Shown: one piece after another, positions 1 to 5,198 of the stretch
How the letters are laid out: every line of letters starts with the position of its first letter
Numbering within the stretch: the stretch's first letter is position 1
DNA from: Chloroflexota bacterium
Lineage (GTDB): Bacteria; Chloroflexota; Limnocylindria; Limnocylindrales; CSP1-4
NCBI GenBank assembly: GCA_013694835.1
Contig: JACDBP010000100.1
Coordinates: 1-8,946 of the forward strand
Reading direction: 5' to 3'
Length of the DNA: 8,946 nt
Position numbers and translations under genes: made by a program
Notes under the pieces: generated by a model
What the model was told of the DNA's origin: nothing
The model's input: the letters and a program-made list of their open reading frames with translations, nothing else
The model's database searches: none

Positions 1-365
1 GCCACCAGGCTCATCACGATGGAGGCGAGGAACGCCGTGACGAGGACATCGGCATCGATGGGGCCGGGCGGCCATCCGGCGATCCTCAGGCCGAGTCCGA
101 GCTGGCCGCTGACGAACCCGACCAGCAAGAACAGCGCGAGGTTGACGACGAGCCCCACCAGCCCCAGGGCGAAGATCGTCAGGGGCAGGCTCAGGAGAAC
201 GAGGATCGGTCGCAGGTAGGTATTGACCACGCCGAACAGCACCGCGACCGCGATCGCTCGCCACCAGTTCGGGCCGTCGAATGACAGGTCCAGCCGCGGC
301 ACGACGCGCACCGCCACGACTAACGCTGCGGTGTTGACCGCGACCTTGATCAGGAAGTCGACCAC
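1..365 (-). CDS. Phage-holin-family (PF04020-type) small membrane protein, 3' end cut by window edge
   Basis: Reading leftwards from GTG at 365-363, the frame stays open for 121 codons to the window edge. The product is very hydrophobic. Likely membrane segments are at about residues 4-22, 34-51, 53-86 (long enough for two helices) and 106-121. An asparagine-tryptophan-tryptophan at 33-35 and the N-x-x-x-R-P element at 48-53 (NTYLRP) are typical of the 4-TM 'phage holin superfamily IV' proteins. These are about 110-125 residues long, so only a few C-terminal residues are probably missing. The GTG start is supported by a GGAGG about six bases upstream; the nearby upstream ATG is out of frame. 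It is divergent from the DUF885 gene. Despite the family name, members occur widely in bacterial chromosomes as inner-membrane proteins of unknown role, and nothing here suggests a prophage. The family call is firm; the function is unknown. Confidence 0.85.
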   Translation of the reverse strand, partial: MVDFLIKVAVNTAALVVAVRVVPRLDLSFDGPNWWRAIAVAVLFGVVNTYLRPILVLLSLPLTIFALGLVGLVVNLALFLLVGFVSGQLGLGLRIAGWPPGPIDADVLVTAFLASIVMSLV

Positions 366-405
366 CGCGCTCCTCCGCCGGACTGGCGCATGCCGCGCCG
401 AAGGC

Positions 406-411
406 ATGCTA
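406..411 (-). promoter_or_regulatory. Putative -10 box of the holin-family gene
   Basis: On the minus strand this reads TAGCAT, matching four of six positions of the TATAAT consensus including the essential TA...T. Transcription would start near 399, leaving a 5' leader of about 34 bases that contains the GGAGG site before the GTG at 365. No convincing -35 hexamer lies 16-18 bases upstream. Support comes from the identical hexamers ahead of the DUF885 and LLM genes. Confidence 0.4.
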
Positions 412-454
412 GCGTCAACTCGTGGCAGGGCGCAGAGCAGCCGCCGACCTCGGG

Positions 455-460
455 TAGCAT
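455..460 (+). promoter_or_regulatory. Putative -10 box of the DUF885 gene
   Basis: TAGCAT lies 41 bases before the ATG at 502, and the mirrored copy on the other strand lies 40 bases before the holin-family GTG. Transcription would begin near 467 and give a leader of about 35 bases including the ribosome-binding site. A second possible box, TAGCGT, lies at 410-415. No clear -35 is visible, so the call rests on the hexamer, its position and the symmetry. Confidence 0.4.
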
Positions 461-501
461 GCCGCCGAGCCGCCATCAGCCGTCCGTTCGTGGAGTGAGC
501 C

Positions 502-2331
502 ATGCCCCTGCCCCCGGGCGAGACCTTCCATCCCATGGCCGAGGACACCCGTCCCGCACCACGAACCCCATACGACCACGCGCTGAAAGCCTTCCTCGAT
601 GAGGCGTTCGCGACCTACCCCGTGTTCGCGACGGCGATGGGCTTTCACGCGCACGACGACCGGTGGCAGGACCTCACCGAGGCTGGGCATGCCAGGGAGA
701 TCGCCCTCCTTCGACGCCACCGCGAGGCGCTCTCGTCGATTCCCGAGTCCGATCTGGAGACGGGGGAGGAGATCGACCGCGGCATCGTGGTCGACGCGAT
801 CGATTCGCTGCTGTTCCAGGTCGAGATCCTGCAGGAACATCGCTGGGACCCGCTGAGCTATGTCTACCAGCTCGGCAGCGGCCTGTTCTCGCTCCTGGCG
901 CGCGAGTTCGCCCCGTGGCAACAGCGCGGCCGAGCCGCCGTCGGGCGCATCCGCGGCATCCCGACCCTGCTGGACGCGGCCCGGCAGAACCTGGCGGGGG
1001 CGGCCGATGGGCGGCCGGTGTCGCTGCTGCACACGGAGACGGCGCTGTCCCAGCTCGACGGCGTGGTGGAGCTCATCGGCGACACGCTCGTCACGGCCTC
1101 GCGCCACATCGACTCGGTCGAGGGGGCGAGGCTGAGCGACGAATTGGAGCGCGTTGCGTTGGTCGCGCGAGAGGCGCTCGATGACTTCCGTCGGTTCCTC
1201 GCTGATGATGTCAAGTCGCGTGCCGAGGGAGAGGGCCGGCTCGGACCGGAGCTGTTCCAGCAGAAGCTCCGCCACACGCTGTCGGCTGACCTCTCCTTCG
1301 CAGACCTGCTGACGCGTGCGCGCCGCGACTACGAGGTGGTCCGCGGCGAGATGGTCCGGATCGCCCGCGATCAGTGGCCGCTGATGTTCCCCGACGAGGC
1401 GCTCCCCGAGGGGTCGACTGGCGACGCTGACAGCACGGTCGTCGGGCGCGTGCTTGACGAGATCGCGAACGATCATCGTCAGCCGGACGAGCTGCTCGAC
1501 TGGTGCCTCGAGGAGAACGGCCGCATCGAGGCCTTCTGCCGCGAGCACGACGTCATCGGGCTCCCGGACGAGCCGCTCCGCATCACCTGGACGCCGGTCT
1601 TCATGCGCGCCTACGGAGGAGCGTTCCTCGATCCGCCCGGGCCGCTCGACAAGGGTCAGGCGGCCTACTTCTGGATCACGCCTCCGGGCGAGGACTGGGC
1701 TCCCGAGCGCACCGAGTCGTTCCTCCGCGAGGACAACGATCGGATGCTCCGGCTGCTCGTCATCCACGAGGGTGTGCCCGGCCATTACCTCCAGCTCGCG
1801 TCGTCCAACAAGACCCCCAACCTGAGCCGGTCCATCTTCGCCAGCGGCCTGTTCGCCGAGGGTTGGGCGGTCTACGTGACGCAGGTCATGATGGACCTGG
1901 GCTACGGCGATCACGACCCGCGGCTCTGGCTCACCCACTGGAAGTTCTACCTTCGGGCCATCACCAACGCGATCATCGATGTGCTCATCCACACCGAGGG
2001 CATGACCGAGGACGAGGCGATGGAGCTGATGGTCAAGGGCGGCTTCCAGGAGGAGCAGGAAGCGCGCGCGAAGTGGCTGCGCGCCAGGCTCACCTCGACG
2101 CAGCTCTCCACCTACTACCTTGGCTCGGACGGGATGTGGGACGTGGAGCTGGAGGCGCGACGGCGCGCGGCGGTCGCGGCAGGCGCCGACTCCTCAGCAG
2201 TGCCGCAGCCCCGCGTGGTCGGTGGCATCGGAGACACGCCGGGCTTTGGTTACCGCGCACACCTCGAAACGGTGATCTCGCACGGCACGCCGCCGATCAA
2301 GTGGCTGAAGCAGATCATGTTCGGGACCTGA
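502..2331 (+). CDS. DUF885 family protein, putative zinc metallopeptidase-like
   Basis: This 609-residue protein belongs to the DUF885 family (PF05960). The N-terminal two thirds are largely helical. The family's hallmark follows: H422-E423-G-V-P-G-H428, a metallopeptidase-like HExxPGH motif, then E453-G-W-A about 25 residues later, a plausible third metal ligand. The C-terminal helices (about 465-560) also look typical. The length is slightly above the usual 550-600. There is no signal peptide or membrane segment, so it is probably cytoplasmic. The ATG at 502 is preferred because a GGAG lies six bases upstream; an in-frame ATG at 535 (codon 12) is an alternative. The gene is first in the rightward series and has its own putative promoter. 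A hydrolase, possibly peptidase, role is inferred from the motif; the substrate is unknown. No key residue appears to be missing. Confidence 0.9.
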   Translation: MPLPPGETFHPMAEDTRPAPRTPYDHALKAFLDEAFATYPVFATAMGFHAHDDRWQDLTEAGHAREIALLRRHREALSSIPESDLETGEEIDRGIVVDAIDSLLFQVEILQEHRWDPLSYVYQLGSGLFSLLAREFAPWQQRGRAAVGRIRGIPTLLDAARQNLAGAADGRPVSLLHTETALSQLDGVVELIGDTLVTASRHIDSVEGARLSDELERVALVAREALDDFRRFLADDVKSRAEGEGRLGPELFQQKLRHTLSADLSFADLLTRARRDYEVVRGEMVRIARDQWPLMFPDEALPEGSTGDADSTVVGRVLDEIANDHRQPDELLDWCLEENGRIEAFCREHDVIGLPDEPLRITWTPVFMRAYGGAFLDPPGPLDKGQAAYFWITPPGEDWAPERTESFLREDNDRMLRLLVIHEGVPGHYLQLASSNKTPNLSRSIFASGLFAEGWAVYVTQVMMDLGYGDHDPRLWLTHWKFYLRAITNAIIDVLIHTEGMTEDEAMELMVKGGFQEEQEARAKWLRARLTSTQLSTYYLGSDGMWDVELEARRRAAVAAGADSSAVPQPRVVGGIGDTPGFGYRAHLETVISHGTPPIKWLKQIMFGT

Positions 2332-2369
2332 GCCGGGCCGTCGCTGGCAGGTCGCGGGCCGGGCGCTGC

Positions 2370-2375
2370 TAGCAT
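2370..2375 (+). promoter_or_regulatory. Extended -10 box (TGCTAGCAT) of a probably leaderless LLM gene
   Basis: TAGCAT, preceded by TGC as in an extended -10, ends only seven bases before the GTG at 2383. Initiation six to eight bases past the box would fall on or next to that GTG, giving an mRNA with essentially no leader. In agreement, no Shine-Dalgarno sequence precedes the GTG. The 51-base gap between DUF885 and this gene (2332-2382) otherwise holds GC-rich direct repeats (GCCGGGC twice) but no clear terminator hairpin. Confidence 0.5.
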
Positions 2376-2382
2376 CGGGTCC

Positions 2383-3288
2383 GTGGACCTCGGACTGATC
2401 CTGCCGTCCTACCGCGCCGGTGCCTCGGCGGAGGGCATCGATGCCGCCGCCGATGCCGCGGAGCGGCTGGGCTGGCACACCATCTGGACCACCGACCACG
2501 TGCTGCCCGGTCCCGAGGCCTCCAGCGAGTACGGTCGGCTGTTCGATGCCGTCTCCACGCTGGCGTATCTCGCGGGCCGCACCTCGCGGGTCCGGCTCGG
2601 CTTGAGCGTCCTTGTCGTTCCGATGCGGAACGCCGTCGTGCTGGCTCGCGAGCTCGCCACGATCGACCTGCTGTCACGCGGCCGCCTGACGGCGGGTGTC
2701 GGCGTCGGGTGGAGCGCAGAGGAGTTCGCCAATGTCGGAGTGGCGGAGCGGTTCGGACGGCGCGGCGCCTACACCGACGAAGCCATCGGCCTGTGGCGCC
2801 ACCTCTGGTCGGGCTCGCGCGAGCCCTGGGAAGGCCGGTTCCACCACTTCCGGGACGTCGGGTTCGAGCCGTTGCCGCCCCAGGGGGCGTCGCTGCCCAT
2901 CGTCATCGGTGGGCGCAGCGAGGCGGCGTTGAGGCGGGCGGCACGGCTCGGGGACGGCTACCACGCCTCGGCCAGCAGTCCGGCGCAACTCGCGGTCCGG
3001 AACCCCATCCTGCGCAGGGCGGCGGATGAGGCGGGGCGGACGGTGCCGATCTCGGCGCGCGTGCGGGCCCGCTTCGGCCCGGCCGAGATCGAGGGCTACC
3101 AGCTGGCCGGGACGCCCGAGCAGATGGCCGGCGAGATCGGGGCGTTCGCCGACCAGGGCGTCAGTGCGCTCGCGCTCGACTTCCAGGAGACCGACCCGGA
3201 GCTGAGCGTGTCGCTCATCGAGCGCTTCGACCGCGAGGTCATCCCGGCCTATCGGGAAGCGGCGTCTGTACGCTCGGGCCCAGCCTGA
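2383..3288 (+). CDS. LLM class flavin-dependent oxidoreductase, probably F420-dependent
   Basis: This 301-residue protein is a complete luciferase-like monooxygenase-fold (TIM barrel) enzyme. Family marks include the N-terminal strand MDLGLILPSY, the W-T-T-D-H element at 35-39 after the first helix, G-V-G-V-G-W at 105-110 followed by S-A-E-E-F, and I-V-I-G-G-R at 173-178 with the following S-E-A-A-L helix, which binds cofactor phosphate in relatives. Related actinobacterial and chloroflexotal proteins use reduced coenzyme F420 rather than FMN. The cofactor is an inference here, since no F420 biosynthesis gene is in the window. The substrate cannot be read from the sequence. The GTG start is chosen because it begins the conserved first strand and sits just after a -10 box; there is no ribosome-binding site. 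The GNAT gene follows after 39 bases and may share the transcript. Confidence 0.9.
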   Translation: MDLGLILPSYRAGASAEGIDAAADAAERLGWHTIWTTDHVLPGPEASSEYGRLFDAVSTLAYLAGRTSRVRLGLSVLVVPMRNAVVLARELATIDLLSRGRLTAGVGVGWSAEEFANVGVAERFGRRGAYTDEAIGLWRHLWSGSREPWEGRFHHFRDVGFEPLPPQGASLPIVIGGRSEAALRRAARLGDGYHASASSPAQLAVRNPILRRAADEAGRTVPISARVRARFGPAEIEGYQLAGTPEQMAGEIGAFADQGVSALALDFQETDPELSVSLIERFDREVIPAYREAASVRSGPA

Positions 3289-3298
3289 TCCCTCGCCC

Positions 3299-3322
3299 AG
3301 GAGTGGTGGTGGTAGTGGTGGG
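3299..3322 (+). repeat. G-rich GTG/GGT triplet tract before the GNAT gene
   Basis: The gap between LLM and GNAT is mostly a run of GG pairs separated by one to four bases, starting AGGAGTGGTGG and ending GTGGTGGG. It could serve as a loose ribosome-binding region, could form a weak two-tetrad G-quadruplex, or could simply be low-complexity sequence. AGGAG at 3299-3303 is too far (24 bases) to serve the GTG at 3328. It is better placed for out-of-frame GTGs at 3309 or 3315, which would open a very short ORF ending at the TGA at 3333-3335. Confidence 0.45.
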
Positions 3323-3327
3323 AAGGC

Positions 3328-4212
3328 GTGGCTGACCATCGTCCGCCGACGCCCGCCCGACGTCCGGACAACGTGCGGCCCCGTTCGACGCCTCCACCGC
3401 CCGAGCCCCCGCAGCTCGATCCGGAGCCGCCTTCGCCGGCGGAGCTGCAGGCGATCGAGCGCCAGATGCTCGGGCTGACCGAGCTCTCCGGTGCGACCGT
3501 GGAGGCCCGATCGGACCTGGCCGGACTGCTGGTCCGCCGCACCCGTTATGGCCCGGCCTTCAACTATCTCGCCGCGATCCGCTGGCCGGAGGTGAACTGG
3601 CCTTCATCGCTGCAGGTCACCCAGCGGCGATTCCGCGACCTCGAGGAGTGGCCATGCGTCGTCGTTGCGGGGGGCCTGACGACGCCGCCGGAACTGGCCG
3701 ACGACCTGGAGCGCCGAGGCTGGCTGCCGCTCGAGCGCGAGACGATCCTCTGGACACGCCGCGGGGCAGTCGTGCCGCACCTGGACCCATGGCTGCGCGT
3801 GGAGGCCGTCACGGCGCGGACCGCGGCGCTCTACGAGCAGCTCGAGCGCGAGGTCTTCGAGCTGTCAGCGACGAGCGCCGAAGACCGGGCATCGCTCCTC
3901 GTGCGCGCGGTCGAGGCAGGCCGCCTCCGGGCGTATCTCGTTCGGCTGCACGGCGAGCCTGTGGCCGTTGCCCGCCTGACGGCACGCGACGGTATCGCGG
4001 CGCTGTACGGGATCGGTGTCGCAGGGCACGCTCGACGGCAGGGATTGGGCCGCCTCATCACCACGGTTGCGACGCGCGCTGCCCTGGCGACCGGCAATCG
4101 GTTGGTCTGGCTCTCGGTCGACGAGAAGAACGACGCCGCAAGATCGCTCTATGCCTCGCTCGGTTTCGGGCCCGCGTTCGCCTGGGTACGGCTGCTCGGC
4201 CCGTCCGAGTGA
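3328..4212 (+). CDS. GNAT family N-acetyltransferase with an extra N-terminal half
   Basis: This 294-residue protein carries a GNAT domain at its C terminus (about 150-290). Motif A, the acetyl-CoA pyrophosphate loop, is visible as R236-R-Q-G-L-G241 after the strand ALYGIGV. Motif B follows as N-D-A-A-R-S-L-Y-A-S-L-G-F. It would transfer an acetyl group from acetyl-CoA to an unknown amine. Residues 1-45 are proline- and arginine-rich and probably disordered. Residues about 50-150 form a separate segment that lacks the R/Q-x-x-G-x-G/A loop and resembles the degenerate first half seen in tandem GNAT proteins; that assignment is tentative. GTG at 3328 is the first possible start after an in-frame TAG at 3313-3315, with G-rich sequence directly upstream. 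The stop overlaps the start of the Nudix gene in GTGA, so the two are probably co-translated. Confidence 0.85.
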   Translation: MADHRPPTPARRPDNVRPRSTPPPPEPPQLDPEPPSPAELQAIERQMLGLTELSGATVEARSDLAGLLVRRTRYGPAFNYLAAIRWPEVNWPSSLQVTQRRFRDLEEWPCVVVAGGLTTPPELADDLERRGWLPLERETILWTRRGAVVPHLDPWLRVEAVTARTAALYEQLEREVFELSATSAEDRASLLVRAVEAGRLRAYLVRLHGEPVAVARLTARDGIAALYGIGVAGHARRQGLGRLITTVATRAALATGNRLVWLSVDEKNDAARSLYASLGFGPAFAWVRLLGPSE

Positions 4213-5198
4213 GCGATCGGCAGCAGTCACCCGGCCCGGCCGAGGCGGCAGTCAGGGCCACCGAGCGCGTCGTGCCACTTCCATCGGGGCGCGTCAGCGA
4301 GCACCTTCGCTGGCTCCGCTCTGCGGTACCGGACGAGCGCCTGTTCGCGCCCCGCGTCGCCGTGCTGCTCGCCGGGGCGGATGACGAGGAGGTCGTGGTG
4401 GACGGGCGCGGCGAGCTGCCCTGGGCCGACGTCGAGCTCGAAACGTCGCTCGCGGCGACCGCCCGGGGCCTGCTGGCGACCCTCGGCATCCCTTTCGCTG
4501 CGGTCGCAATGGAGCCGGTCGCGGCGCTCGCAGGCACCCCCTGGTGGGAGACGTCCACGGAGCTAGGACCGCTGGCGCCGGTATGGATCGTGGTGCGAGC
4601 CGGCCGCGCCGGGGGGCCGGCGGCCGCGGCGCTCCGGACGCTGCCGGCAGGCGACGTCCGGCTGGTCCGGGAAGCGGTCGCCAGGGAGCGTGGCGAGGTC
4701 GATGGTGATCCAGGCGACCGGATGGCTGCGATCCCGGGAGGGGACTACATCGCCCGCATCCGCAGGCGGATCGGACACGCGCGGATCTTCTACCCGTGGG
4801 CCGGCCTCGGCATCCGAAACGCCGAGGGACGGCTGCTGCTCGTCCGGCACGCGCTGCTCCAGCAGTGGCACTGCCCGGGTGGCGGCATGGAGCTCCACGA
4901 AGCGCCCGAGATGACGGCCGCTCGGGAGCTGCGCGAGGAGACATCGCTGGCGGTGCGGCCAGGGCGGCTTATCGGCTGCTTCTCGCGGCACGTCCGGGCG
5001 TTCCCGAACGGGGATCGCATCCAGGGCGTCACCTTGTTCATGGAGGGTTCGCTCGACAGCGGCGAGCTGCGACCCGACCCGACGGGCGAGATCGACGCGA
5101 TGGGCTGGTACGCGTCCGACGAGCTGCCGCCGCTCCATCCACCGTGGGATGGGCGCGTGCGGCTGCTGCTGACCGGCGAGGGTCCACGGGTGGACTAG
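4209..5198 (+). CDS. Nudix hydrolase with additional N-terminal domain
   Basis: This 329-residue protein ends in a Nudix domain (about 180-320). Its box fits Gx5Ex7REUxEExGU as G225, E231, R239-E240-L241, E243-E244 and L247, so the metal-binding glutamates are present; the usual glycine before the last hydrophobic residue is serine 246. Members cleave a nucleoside diphosphate linked to another group; the substrate is not predictable. Residues 1-150 are extra for a family usually 130-200 long. They contain a stretch at 70-94 (LPWADVELETSLAATARGL onwards) that looks like a decayed Nudix box without the catalytic glutamates. The GTG at 4209 is chosen because it overlaps the GNAT stop (GTGA), a usual coupling arrangement. 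There is no Shine-Dalgarno sequence. The frame is open further upstream to 3648, but that part lies inside GNAT. GTG at 4272 (codon 22) is an alternative. Confidence 0.87.
   Translation: MSDRQQSPGPAEAAVRATERVVPLPSGRVSEHLRWLRSAVPDERLFAPRVAVLLAGADDEEVVVDGRGELPWADVELETSLAATARGLLATLGIPFAAVAMEPVAALAGTPWWETSTELGPLAPVWIVVRAGRAGGPAAAALRTLPAGDVRLVREAVARERGEVDGDPGDRMAAIPGGDYIARIRRRIGHARIFYPWAGLGIRNAEGRLLLVRHALLQQWHCPGGGMELHEAPEMTAARELREETSLAVRPGRLIGCFSRHVRAFPNGDRIQGVTLFMEGSLDSGELRPDPTGEIDAMGWYASDELPPLHPPWDGRVRLLLTGEGPRVD
5195..5198. other. CTAG tetranucleotide carrying both convergent stop codons
   Basis: The Nudix gene ends with TAG at 5196-5198 on the plus strand. The GH57 gene ends with TAG at 5197-5195 on the minus strand. 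The palindrome CTAG thus supplies both stops, and the two coding regions overlap tail to tail by four bases. There is no intergenic space for a terminator, so each transcript must run into the other gene in antisense. Confidence 0.9.

Larger units (their letters stand above)
403..463. repeat. 9-bp inverted repeat framing the divergent promoter region
   Basis: GGCATGCTA at 403-411 is the exact reverse complement of TAGCATGCC at 455-463, with 43 bases between. Each arm contains a TAGCAT hexamer reading outwards towards its own gene. A further GCATGC palindrome sits at 388-393, so the 136-base intergenic region (366-501) holds three GCATGC sites. The arms could be paired promoter elements, operator half-sites, or both. 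The rest of the intergenic region shows no ORF with good support and no terminator. Confidence 0.5.

Noticed and set aside
1..365. Holin-family gene as evidence of a prophage
   Set aside because: PF04020 proteins are common in chromosomes away from phages, and no lysin, integrase or structural gene is nearby.
415..1992. 525-codon open frame on the minus strand opposite DUF885
   Set aside because: It lies wholly antisense to a well-recognised gene, has no recognisable motif and an arginine/valine/glutamate-rich composition typical of high-GC shadow frames.
2332..2369. GC-rich repeat (GCCGGGC twice) as a terminator after DUF885
   Set aside because: The copies are direct, not inverted, and no stem plus U-run is present.
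3648..4208. Upstream extension of the Nudix frame giving a 516-residue protein
   Set aside because: The extension lies entirely within the GNAT gene in another frame and has no domain; the GTGA overlap at 4209 gives a far more natural start.
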